8,202 nucleotides of DNA from Desulfotignum sp. (GCA_011390235.1 JAABSS010000502.1:1-8202); one strand, 5' to 3'. Positions 1 through 6,808 are shown, numbered from the stretch's first letter. Notes: generated by a model not told the origin, from the letters alone. Program-made: numbers and translations.

Positions 1-5
1 TTTCA

Positions 6-1241
6 TCAGATTCTTTGTTCCGGATTGGATTCTTCAATCTCCCGCTCATGGATGCCCATGAGGTAGAGCAGACCGTCCAGTCCCATGGTGGTGAGGGTGT
101 TGTCCGCTTTTTCCCTGACCACGGGCTTGGCATTGAACGCCACCCCGAGTCCGGCAATGGAAATCATGGGCAGGTCATTGGCGCCGTCACCCACGGCAAT
201 GGTCTGTTCAATGGAAAGGTTCTCCTTCCGGGCAATCTCCCGCAAAAGACCCGCCTTTTTTTCCCCGTCCACGATATCTCCTTTTACCCGGCCTGTCACC
301 AGATTATCCTGCATATCCAGTTCATTGGCATACACATAATCAAATCCCAGCTTGGTGCGCAGATATTCACCCACAAAGGTAAATCCGCCGGATAAAATTC
401 CCAGCTTGTATCCCAGACGTTTCAAGGTGGCAGTAACCAGTTCAGCGCCTTCGGTCAGCGGCAGGGTCCGGGTTATTTTTTCCAGGTCCTTTTGATGCAG
501 TCCTTTCAACAGGGCCACCCGCCGGCAAAAACTTTCCTTGAAATCCATTTCTCCCTGCATGGCCAGCCGGGTTATATGCTCCACCTCCTGCCCCACGCCT
601 GCCACTTTGGCCAGTTCCACAATCACTTCCGCCTGGATCAGGGTGGAATCCATATCAAACACCACCAGTTTGCGGTTTTTCTGGTATATATTATCCACAT
701 GAAAGGAGATATCAACCCCGGTGGTCCGGGAAATTTCCATGAACCGGCCCCGCATCTGCCTGATATTTTTCGGGGTGCCTGAAACGGAAAACTGGATGCA
801 GGCCCGGGGTTTGGGCTGGGGATTTTGAAGGGAAATCCTGCCGGTGAGCCGGGTGATATAATCTATGTTCAGATTGTTTTCCGCACAAACCGATGTAATG
901 GCAGCTATCTGCCGGGCATTCACAGTCCTGCCCAGAATGGTGATAATCCGGCGTTCTCTGCCCTTGGCAAGGACCCATTTTTCATAACCGTCCGGATCCA
1001 CCGGCGTGATATCCACATGCAGGCCCAGTTTATAACCTTCAAACAGCATATCCTTGAAAATTTCAGAAAAATCCTCTGCGCTGGGAATATCAGCCAGGAT
1101 GCCCAGGGAGATATGTTCATGGATGACTGACTGGCCGATATCCAGTATCTTGACATCATACCGGGCCAGGATACATGTAAAACACGAATCCACCCCTGTT
1201 CTGTCCCTGCCCGTAATGTTGATGAGAACGATTTCTCCCAT
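6..1241 (-). CDS. serB: Phosphoserine phosphatase SerB with two N-terminal ACT domains
   Basis: This 411-residue cytoplasmic enzyme is predicted to hydrolyse O-phospho-L-serine to L-serine, the last step of the phosphorylated serine pathway. Residues about 1-85 and 97-185 look like two ACT regulatory domains, which in this family bind amino acids. Residues about 190-395 form the HAD phosphatase: motif I DMDST (D196 nucleophile, D198), motif II SGG with S284, a lysine near 328-329, and motif III GDGAND at 351-356. The length fits the long ACT-ACT-HAD form of SerB. The ATG start follows AAGGA with a 7-nt spacer and begins directly in the first ACT strand (MGEIVLINITG). The gene lies 76 bp after the tRNA nucleotidyltransferase gene; a weak terminator candidate between them suggests it may have its own promoter, but no convincing one is visible. 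The gene looks intact and the call is secure. Confidence 0.95.
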   Translation of the reverse strand: MGEIVLINITGRDRTGVDSCFTCILARYDVKILDIGQSVIHEHISLGILADIPSAEDFSEIFKDMLFEGYKLGLHVDITPVDPDGYEKWVLAKGRERRIITILGRTVNARQIAAITSVCAENNLNIDYITRLTGRISLQNPQPKPRACIQFSVSGTPKNIRQMRGRFMEISRTTGVDISFHVDNIYQKNRKLVVFDMDSTLIQAEVIVELAKVAGVGQEVEHITRLAMQGEMDFKESFCRRVALLKGLHQKDLEKITRTLPLTEGAELVTATLKRLGYKLGILSGGFTFVGEYLRTKLGFDYVYANELDMQDNLVTGRVKGDIVDGEKKAGLLREIARKENLSIEQTIAVGDGANDLPMISIAGLGVAFNAKPVVREKADNTLTTMGLDGLLYLMGIHEREIEESNPEQRI

Positions 1242-1312
1242 TGTCTTTTCCTTTACGTGAGCCGGTCAAATATACCCTATAACCTATACGCCTGCCGCAC
1301 ATGGGTGGGCGG

Positions 1313-1337
1313 AAAAATCAGCCAATATCCATGGCTG
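1313..1337 (-). terminator. Weak intrinsic terminator overlapping the tRNA nucleotidyltransferase stop codon
   Basis: On the minus strand CAGCCA (1337-1332) and TGGCTG (1324-1319) form a perfect 6-bp stem with a 7-nt loop, followed by one A and five T (1317-1313). The 3' arm includes the TG of the TGA stop codon at 1320-1318. The stem is short and only two thirds G/C, so termination is probably partial. It would loosely separate serB from the genes upstream of it. The sequence is seen directly; the function is inferred. Confidence 0.4.
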
Positions 1338-2634
1338 CCACCATTTGTGCCAGACATTCTTTGGTATTGAGACCGGGATCATCCAGAACCTGCTCAAACA
1401 GCTGCTGTTTGATCCAGCCCACTTTTGGCCCGGGTTTCAATCCTGAAATTTGCATGATGTCATGGCCGGTAATATCCAGATCATCCGGAAGAAAAGCCGT
1501 CTGCCGGGCGATTTCATCTGTGACTTTTTTCACCCGGTCCCGGATATCAGACAGGGTATAAGGCGATTTGGCAAGATTTGCCTTTTTATCAGCAATGCGC
1601 AGGCGCATGAAATCTTGAAAATCAAGGCGGCTTGCAGCCAGCACCGAAAGAAGTCGGCGCACGGATTTGGGCCCGGTTTTTTGGGCCAGGGGCCGCATAT
1701 GACACCGGATAAGGGACAGTATATAGGCTTTCCGGGCAGATGAAAACCGCAGCCGGTCCAGGTCTGCTTCCAGGGTCCTGGTATGGGTTTCATGGCCGTG
1801 AAAGGTTATCCGGCCCTGCTTGATGCCCTGGGCATCCTTCTTGCCGGTATCATGCAGATACCCTGCCAGGCGCAGCAGAGGCTGCCTGGCAGGAAGGGCA
1901 TCGCCCACCAGCAGGCAGTGATCAAAAACGGTTTCTCCGTGAAAAGGCCCGCCCTCCAGGCCATAACACCTGTCCAGACAGGGCAGTACTTCTGACAGCA
2001 GTCCGGTGGTATGCAGCAGTGTGAAAAAAGAGGAAGGGGTTTTCAAGGCCATGGCTTTGATAAGTTCTTTGCGGATGCGTTCGCCCGGTACCTGCCTGAT
2101 CAAAGATTTTGCATGATGCTGGATAGCGGTGTGGGCCGCGTCAGCCATCCGGGCATTGAGAAGTGCTGCAAACCGGCACCCCCGTATCATGCGCACCGGG
2201 TCCTCAACAATCCGGGCATCAGGATCCCGGATAAATCGGATAACCCGGTTTTCCAGATCTTTTATGCCGTTGAAAGGGTCATAAAAAACATCTTCCAGAG
2301 GATCATATGCCATGGCGTTGATGGTGAAGTCCCGCATACCCAGATCACCTTCGGGAAAATTTTTTGTGCCGGCCCGGCAGGCCGCCACCTCAATATTATT
2401 GATCAGACACACAGGAAAGTTTTTTCCCACGGTCCGGATTTTCCGGTCGGCGAACAGGGCTTCAAGGGCAGGTATGGATGCATTGGTCAATATATCCACA
2501 TCTTTGGGGATTTTTTCCATGTGCATATCCCGTACCGCACCCCCTGCCACAACGCCGGCATATCCATTGTCATGAAGCACGCGCAAAATGTTGTGTGCCG
2601 GCTCCGGAATCAAACGGGCGTGTAATTTTCCCAT
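1318..2634 (-). CDS. cca: tRNA nucleotidyltransferase (CCA-adding class II family) with HD domain
   Basis: This 438-residue class II nucleotidyltransferase is predicted to add the CCA end, or part of it, to tRNAs from CTP and ATP. The nucleotidyltransferase fold is at the N-terminus: GGAVRD at residues 31-36 and the catalytic pair D45-V-D47. It is followed by RDFTINAMAYDP and EDPVRMIRG, typical of the head and neck regions. A middle segment contains LRLAGYLHDTGK, an HD-type metal site, and the C-terminal region (GLKPGPKVGW) resembles the family's tail domain. I start at the ATG at 2634, 4 bp after the ubiA stop. A TTG 14 codons upstream would overlap ubiA and add residues the family does not have. 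CCA-, CC-, A-adding enzymes and poly(A) polymerase I share these motifs, and some bacteria split CC and A addition between two proteins, so exact specificity is uncertain. Confidence 0.88.
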   Translation of the reverse strand: MGKLHARLIPEPAHNILRVLHDNGYAGVVAGGAVRDMHMEKIPKDVDILTNASIPALEALFADRKIRTVGKNFPVCLINNIEVAACRAGTKNFPEGDLGMRDFTINAMAYDPLEDVFYDPFNGIKDLENRVIRFIRDPDARIVEDPVRMIRGCRFAALLNARMADAAHTAIQHHAKSLIRQVPGERIRKELIKAMALKTPSSFFTLLHTTGLLSEVLPCLDRCYGLEGGPFHGETVFDHCLLVGDALPARQPLLRLAGYLHDTGKKDAQGIKQGRITFHGHETHTRTLEADLDRLRFSSARKAYILSLIRCHMRPLAQKTGPKSVRRLLSVLAASRLDFQDFMRLRIADKKANLAKSPYTLSDIRDRVKKVTDEIARQTAFLPDDLDITGHDIMQISGLKPGPKVGWIKQQLFEQVLDDPGLNTKECLAQMVAAMDIG

Positions 2635-2638
2635 CTGG

Positions 2639-3517
2639 TCACACCCTGAAAAAGGTCTGGAGTAAAATACCTGCAAACAAGGTCAAAGATACTGCAGAAT
2701 TGATATGGAAAAACGCCACATGAATCCGGGAAAGATCATCCGGCCTTACCAGGCGGTGTTCCAGAAAAATCAGGATGGCAATGGCGGCCCAGAATACCAG
2801 AAATACCGGATGCATATCAAAACTGACATGCACGGCCAGCAAAAAACCCAGAAAGATCAGATGGAGCAGAGAAGAAACCTGCATGGCCCGGACCGGCCCC
2901 AGAAAAACCGGCAGGGAGAACAGACCTTGTTCTTTGTCAAACCGGATATCCTGACAGGCGTATAAAATATCGAATCCGGCGATATAGCACCAGAGAGCTG
3001 CCGCAAGAAAGATGATTCCCCAGTGGAGAGTACCGGTGACAGCCACCCAGGCCCCCACCGGTGCGAGGGAAATGGCAAACCCCAGCACCAGATGACAGTA
3101 CGGGGTAAACCGTTTGGTATAAGAGTAAAAAAACAATACAAAAAGCACAGGAAAAGACAAAAAAAAACAAAGCGGCGACAACATGGCTGCCGCCCCCACA
3201 AACACCAGGCAGGAAATCCCCACAAACACCAAAGCTTCTTTTGCAGACAAAATTCCTGCCGGAATCTCTCTGATGGCGGTTCGTGGATTGATTCTGTCAA
3301 TATCCGCATCCACGATCCGGTTGAATCCCATGGCTGCAGACCGGGCCCCCACCATGGCCACAAGGATATAAAAAAGTTCCCATAACGAGGGAACATGAGT
3401 CTGCCAGGCAAAGACCACGGCAGACATGGCAAATGGCAGGGCAAAAACTGTATGGGAAAATTTGATCATTTTCCCGTAATTCATTATTTTATTTTTCACA
3501 CCGGAAGTCATGTTCAT
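2639..3517 (-). CDS. ubiA: UbiA-family polyprenyltransferase, probably quinone biosynthesis (MqnP-like)
   Basis: This is an integral membrane aromatic prenyltransferase of about 292 residues with eight or nine hydrophobic segments. It should join a polyprenyl diphosphate to an aromatic quinone precursor. The first Asp-rich motif is at N66-x3-D70-x-D72-x-D74 (NRIVDADID) and the second at D190-x3-D194 (DILYACQDIRFD); both bind Mg-diphosphate in this family. The N-terminal KFSHTVFALPFA and the NPRTAIREIPAG segment are typical of the group that includes MqnP of the futalosine menaquinone pathway; I infer that role because the organism looks like a menaquinone-using anaerobe. The start is uncertain: ATGs exist at residues 1, 3, 12 and 17 and none has a strong ribosome binding site; I keep the longest. 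The gene begins 30 bp after the methyltransferase stop. A run of nine T lies inside it near residues 117-120. Confidence 0.88.
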   Translation of the reverse strand: MNMTSGVKNKIMNYGKMIKFSHTVFALPFAMSAVVFAWQTHVPSLWELFYILVAMVGARSAAMGFNRIVDADIDRINPRTAIREIPAGILSAKEALVFVGISCLVFVGAAAMLSPLCFFLSFPVLFVLFFYSYTKRFTPYCHLVLGFAISLAPVGAWVAVTGTLHWGIIFLAAALWCYIAGFDILYACQDIRFDKEQGLFSLPVFLGPVRAMQVSSLLHLIFLGFLLAVHVSFDMHPVFLVFWAAIAILIFLEHRLVRPDDLSRIHVAFFHINSAVSLTLFAGILLQTFFRV

Positions 3518-3547
3518 GTTTTCAATGGGTATCAGCAGCCAAAAAGG

Positions 3548-4363
3548 TCACATATCAGATATATGCCGCTGTTTTTCAATGGTTTTATATCCCTGTCTGG
3601 CGCTTGAGGTGGTGACCAGGCCTGTGGCCGGCTGGTGAATTTTTTGTTTTTTGATTTTCAACGGCAGGGGCCGGACCCTGAACTTGGGCACAGGTTTGAT
3701 CCGCATGCCGATAAATGTCCCGCAAAAAGACCGCTGCACCCACCCGTTATTTTCAATACCCGCCACAATTTTACCCCGGACAAACGGCAACTGGGCCGTG
3801 GTCCGCCAGTGCACCGGTACATCCCCCAGAATACTGAACAGCATCTTCTTGAGATCCCATACACTGAAAAACCGGGCATTGGAATAGATATTGGGGAAAA
3901 AAAACCCTTTGCACCGCCGGTACATGTTCACAGGAGCATACCGGTTGAGTGCCCCGATCACCACCCGGTCCTTTGCCACCCGACAGGCCTCTTCAACAGC
4001 CTTGGCCGGTCGGTCTGTGAATTCCAGGGTGGTGAAAAACATGGCGGTATCAAATGCATTGTCTTCAAAGGGCAGCTCTTCCGCATAGCACCGGTGAAGG
4101 TCCACTTGCTTTTTCAACCGCTCATGGGCCTTGTCCAGCATATGCACGGACGGATCGATACCGGTGAGGCTCACCCCCTTGTCCAGCAGGGGCGAAAGGC
4201 TCATGCCGGTCCCGCACCCGATATCAAGGATGCGCTGGCCTGTTTGCAGATCCAGCAGAGCCATTATCAGCTTGATTTCAAGGTCCAGACAATGGCGGTT
4301 TTTCGCCTGTTCAAACCAGGCATCATATTGCTGGGCCTCTTTGAAATCAAACACATATCCCAT
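3548..4363 (-). CDS. Class I SAM-dependent methyltransferase, substrate unknown
   Basis: This 271-residue protein has a Rossmann-type methyltransferase domain over about residues 20-140. Motif I is ILDIGCGTG at 45-53, the acidic residue after strand beta-2 is D70 (LTGIDPS), and ELPFEDNAFD at 96-105 is the usual motif before strand beta-4 of the Methyltransf_11 group. The second half (about 140-271) matches no domain I recognise and ends in a strongly basic stretch at 221-241. The gene starts 2 bp after the cooC stop, so it is probably translationally coupled to it, and is followed closely by the UbiA-type gene. Quinone-ring methylation is conceivable from that neighbour, but the protein does not look like UbiE/MenG, so no substrate is assigned. 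Confidence 0.8.
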   Translation of the reverse strand: MGYVFDFKEAQQYDAWFEQAKNRHCLDLEIKLIMALLDLQTGQRILDIGCGTGMSLSPLLDKGVSLTGIDPSVHMLDKAHERLKKQVDLHRCYAEELPFEDNAFDTAMFFTTLEFTDRPAKAVEEACRVAKDRVVIGALNRYAPVNMYRRCKGFFFPNIYSNARFFSVWDLKKMLFSILGDVPVHWRTTAQLPFVRGKIVAGIENNGWVQRSFCGTFIGMRIKPVPKFRVRPLPLKIKKQKIHQPATGLVTTSSARQGYKTIEKQRHISDM

Positions 4364-4365
4364 GA

Positions 4366-5133
4366 TCAGGCCACCACCTGCTGCATAACTTTTTCCATGA
4401 GGTTGTCCACCGCCAGTACCGCAGGAGAGTCATCAGGCAGTTCCAGCATGGAACGTTGTTCCATGTCAAATTCGAGCAGGTGGTCATCCTGGGGAATTGT
4501 GCACAGCAAGGGCACCCCGATCTGTTCCACCTCATCTAAAAATGCCTGGTTCAGCTGATCCGGGGCCCGGTTGACCACCAGTCCTTTCTGCCGGACATCC
4601 AGTTTCAGATCACCCAGCATCTCATTGATCCGGCCAACGGCCCGCAGTCCCCGCAGGGCGTAATCCGTGACCATGAGCAGCATATCCACTTTTCCGCTGG
4701 TACGGCGGCTCAAATGTTCCATGCCGGCTTCATTGTCCACCAGCAGGTATTTATAATTGCTTTCCAGTTCTTCGGCAAACCGGTTCAAAATATTATTAAC
4801 CATGCAGTAACAGCCCTGGCCTTCCTGACGACCCATGACCAGGAGGTCAAATTCCTTTTGTTCGATGAGCACCTGGTTCATGAGCATTTCCAGATAAAGG
4901 ACCTTGTCCATGCCGGAAGGCACGCCCTGGGGATCTTTCATAAAATCTTCCCGGATGTCTCCTACGGTTTTTTCAATGGTCAGTCCCAGGGTTTCTCCCA
5001 GGTTGCTGTTGGGGTCGGCATCAATGGCCAGAACCGGGGCTTTCAAATGCTTTGTAAGATATCTGACAACCAGCGCGGAAACGGTTGTTTTGCCAACCCC
5101 TCCTTTGCCGGCCATGGCGATTACACAACTCAT
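4366..5133 (-). CDS. cooC: CooC-type P-loop ATPase, nickel insertion accessory protein for CO dehydrogenase
   Basis: This 255-residue cytoplasmic ATPase belongs to the SIMIBI/MinD class. CooC proteins use ATP-driven dimerisation to help insert nickel into the C-cluster of carbon monoxide dehydrogenase. It begins with a deviant Walker A (KGGVGKTT, K10 and K15) and continues with IDADPNSN at 37-44, the CooC hallmark GCYC with C108 and C110 (the inter-subunit metal-binding CxC), and LVDNEAGMEH at 131-140. An upstream start would add 63 residues running into the response regulator gene; I reject it because AGGAG sits 5 nt before the ATG at 5133 and the P-loop normally starts at the N-terminus. 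No CODH catalytic gene lies in the window, so its client is off-window. The close relative AcsF (for acetyl-CoA synthase) is an alternative. It heads a tight run with the methyltransferase, ubiA and cca. Confidence 0.9.
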   Translation of the reverse strand: MSCVIAMAGKGGVGKTTVSALVVRYLTKHLKAPVLAIDADPNSNLGETLGLTIEKTVGDIREDFMKDPQGVPSGMDKVLYLEMLMNQVLIEQKEFDLLVMGRQEGQGCYCMVNNILNRFAEELESNYKYLLVDNEAGMEHLSRRTSGKVDMLLMVTDYALRGLRAVGRINEMLGDLKLDVRQKGLVVNRAPDQLNQAFLDEVEQIGVPLLCTIPQDDHLLEFDMEQRSMLELPDDSPAVLAVDNLMEKVMQQVVA

Positions 5134-5138
5134 AGTCA

Positions 5139-5143
5139 CTCCT
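5139..5143 (-). promoter_or_regulatory. Ribosome binding site fixing the cooC start
   Basis: AGGAG on the minus strand lies 5 nt before the ATG at 5133-5131. It supports this start over in-frame upstream starts that would overlap the response regulator gene. Confidence 0.8.
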
Positions 5144-5171
5144 GTATTCAGGTTCACTCCATAATTTATTA

Positions 5172-5199
5172 ACAATAACGCAATCCTGGAAAAATGCAA
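5172..5199 (-). promoter_or_regulatory. Weak sigma-70-like promoter candidate for the cooC run
   Basis: In the 118-bp gap between the response regulator and cooC, TTGCAT (5199-5194) and TATTGT (5177-5172) lie 16 bp apart on the minus strand. They match the -35 and -10 consensus at 3 of 6 and 4 of 6 positions. The stretch just downstream is A/T rich (TTAATAAATTAT), and the leader would be roughly 30-40 nt. This is only the best fit I can see in the gap. The rest of the gap shows no strong terminator. Confidence 0.3.
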
Positions 5200-5251
5200 C
5201 ACGCCGCAAGGAAAAACACCCCGGGTAAAAAGCAGGAATGAAAAGGAAAAA

Positions 5252-5815
5252 TTATTTTTTGTGTTTCCGGTACCAGTCGGAATCGCCGTACAGCCTGTCC
5301 AGGCATTCCGGACAGATACCATGGGTAAAACTCACCTGGGAGTGGGCTTCGATATATACCTCCACCTGTTTCCAGAAGCCTTTGTCATCGCGGATCTTCT
5401 TGCATCGGGAACAGATGGGCAAAAGCCCCCTGAGAATCTTCATCTCAACATGGGTTTTTACCCGGGCAAGCAATTCCGCAGAATTAAACGGTTTTGTGAC
5501 ATAATCCACACCACCTGCCTCAAAGCCCCTGACAACATCCTGGCTGTCGGTTTTGGCTGTCAGAAAAATGATGGGAATATGGCGTACGGCAAAATCGGCT
5601 TTTATCTTTTCACAGACCGCAAAGCCGTCCATCTCCGGCATCATTATATCCAGCAAAATCAGATCCGGGTCATTTTTCATTATGAAATTCAAGGCCTGCT
5701 GCCCGCTCTGGGCCATGGCCACTTCAAACCCATTGTCAGACAGCAGTTTTCCCAGAAACTGCAGATTCCGGGGGTTGTCGTCCACTGCCAGTATCAGTCT
5801 TTTTTTCTCTGCCAT
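5252..5815 (-). CDS. Orphan response regulator: receiver domain plus Cys-rich C-terminal module
   Basis: This 187-residue protein starts with a full receiver domain (about 6-122): acidic pair D12/D13, phosphoacceptor D56 in LILLDIMMP, T86 in FLTAK, and K108 in TKPF. There is no DNA-binding, GGDEF or HD-GYP output domain. Instead residues about 128-180 carry LLPICSRCKKIRDDKGFW and HGICPEC, that is C135-x2-C138 and, about 30 residues later, H165-G-x-C168-x2-C171. I recognise this as a recurrent tail in bacterial sensor and receiver proteins; its function is not established to my knowledge, and the Cys spacing suggests a zinc-binding knuckle. The ATG lies inside the end of the amidohydrolase gene (22-bp overlap), with GGAG 10 nt upstream, so translation is probably coupled. 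No histidine kinase is in the window, so its partner is unknown. Confidence 0.88.
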   Translation of the reverse strand: MAEKKRLILAVDDNPRNLQFLGKLLSDNGFEVAMAQSGQQALNFIMKNDPDLILLDIMMPEMDGFAVCEKIKADFAVRHIPIIFLTAKTDSQDVVRGFEAGGVDYVTKPFNSAELLARVKTHVEMKILRGLLPICSRCKKIRDDKGFWKQVEVYIEAHSQVSFTHGICPECLDRLYGDSDWYRKHKK

Positions 5816-6741
5816 GGCTGCTTTTCTCCGGGAGCATATAAAATTCGTCCCAGTTCACGGTGGGTAAAATAGGGATCATCATTTTTCAAATAGGGCAGCA
5901 CAATTTTTTTGCGGCGCAGCATATTCTTTGAAATACTGCCCAGTACCGTATCTTCCTCAAATTTTTTGGCGGAATGGGTAACCAGGCCAAAGGGATTGAC
6001 TATTTCACTGCCGCCCCAGAAATGGTAGGTTTTTTGCACTTCAGGCAGTCTGAAAGCATCTGGAAAGCTGGTTTCATTGTCTTTGGCCGCACGGCATCGT
6101 ACCTGTTCAGGTCCTTCTTCACCCACCCGGTTGACACAGATATTATAAATACCAAAAATTCTGGAATAAAACCGGTTGATGATTTCCCAGCTTTCCATAT
6201 TGCTGAATTCATCGGCCATGGAGCCTTCAGAGGAATTAAACAGGGTCAGAAAAATATCCGCTTTCTGGGCAATACCCAGATACGGCAAAGACGGGTGCCA
6301 TAAATCATTACAGATAAAAACAGCTATATTCAGCCCGCCCAGCCGGAATACCCGGATATGTTTTCCGGAAGCAAAAAACTTGCGCTCTTCAAATACCCCG
6401 TAATTGGGAAGATTCAGTTTCCGATAGGCAAACTGGATTTGCCCGTCCACTGCCACCAGTGCGGAATTGTAAAAATTCATGGACCGGGATTCTTCAATAA
6501 ATCCCACCACTGCCGCCGTCCCTTTGGTGGCCGCCGCAATACGTCTGATCTCAGGAGAATCCATCTGCAAGGCTGCCTCATGGTAATGCAGTCCCACAAA
6601 ATACCCTGTCAGGGCCAGTTCAGGAAAGACTATCAGGTCAGCGCCTTTTTCCTTGCACTTTTTTATGGATGCAATGGTATTTTCAACATTGACACCAACA
6701 TCCAGTAATACCGGGTTTGTTTGACACATGGCGATTTTCAT
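5794..6741 (-). CDS. Nitrilase-superfamily carbon-nitrogen hydrolase, stand-alone, NadE-glutaminase-like
   Basis: This 315-residue protein is predicted to hydrolyse a carbon-nitrogen bond of an amide. The nitrilase-superfamily triad is present: E41 in FPELALTGY, K108 in YRKLNLPNYGVFEE, and the nucleophile C144 in ICNDLWHP. The LPNYGVFEE-R-KFF segment resembles the glutaminase domain of glutamine-dependent NAD synthetase, but the length leaves no room for a synthetase domain, so this is a single-domain amidohydrolase of unknown substrate. ATG at 6741 has AAGGA 8 nt upstream, and the protein begins with the standard MKIAMCQTNP strand. It is preceded by a strong terminator whose T-run touches the ribosome binding site, and its 3' end overlaps the response regulator gene by 22 bp, suggesting co-expression. 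Family assignment is secure; substrate is open. Confidence 0.88.
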   Translation of the reverse strand: MKIAMCQTNPVLLDVGVNVENTIASIKKCKEKGADLIVFPELALTGYFVGLHYHEAALQMDSPEIRRIAAATKGTAAVVGFIEESRSMNFYNSALVAVDGQIQFAYRKLNLPNYGVFEERKFFASGKHIRVFRLGGLNIAVFICNDLWHPSLPYLGIAQKADIFLTLFNSSEGSMADEFSNMESWEIINRFYSRIFGIYNICVNRVGEEGPEQVRCRAAKDNETSFPDAFRLPEVQKTYHFWGGSEIVNPFGLVTHSAKKFEEDTVLGSISKNMLRRKKIVLPYLKNDDPYFTHRELGRILYAPGEKQPWQRKKD

Positions 6742-6749
6742 GCTTTAAT

Positions 6750-6754
6750 TCCTT
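6750..6754 (-). promoter_or_regulatory. Ribosome binding site of the amidohydrolase gene, touching the upstream terminator
   Basis: AAGGA on the minus strand lies 8 nt before the ATG at 6741-6739. It directly follows the five-T run (6759-6755) of the intrinsic terminator, with no base between them. An mRNA that reads through would therefore carry the hairpin just 5' of this site. Confidence 0.75.
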
Positions 6755-6783
6755 AAAAATCAGGCCCGGATTCCGGGCCTGAT
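6755..6783 (-). terminator. Strong intrinsic terminator after the FKBP gene
   Basis: On the minus strand, ATCAGGCCCGG (6783-6773) and CCGGGCCTGAT (6769-6759) form a perfect 11-bp, G/C-rich stem around a 3-nt AAT loop. The T-run at 6759-6755 follows, its first T also being the last base of the stem. The element sits 50 bp after the FKBP stop codon and reads in the direction of all genes here. It should end the FKBP transcript. Confidence 0.9.
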
Positions 6784-6808
6784 CTACGCCGATACCAGTA
6801 GTTTACAC

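Noticed and set aside
2011..2625. A 204-codon open frame on the plus strand opposite the tRNA nucleotidyltransferase gene
   Set aside because: It lies wholly inside a well-supported gene and its product shows no domain. The similar 203-codon frame at 5261-5872, opposite the response regulator, was rejected for the same reason.
2635..2676. TTG start giving a longer tRNA nucleotidyltransferase
   Set aside because: It overlaps the ubiA 3' end and adds 14 residues without family support; the ATG at 2634 fits the operon spacing.
3635..4558. A 307-codon open frame on the plus strand, antisense to the methyltransferase and the end of cooC
   Set aside because: Both opposing genes have clear family motifs, the antisense product has no recognisable domain and a His/Pro/Lys-rich composition typical of shadow frames, and it crosses two real genes.
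5238..5262. A/T-only palindrome (AAAAAT/ATTTTT) around the response regulator stop codon as a terminator
   Set aside because: The stem has no G/C pairs in its core and would be too unstable for intrinsic termination.
5134..5322. N-terminal extension of CooC by 63 residues
   Set aside because: It would overlap the response regulator gene, and a good ribosome binding site lies just before the ATG at 5133, where CooC proteins normally begin.
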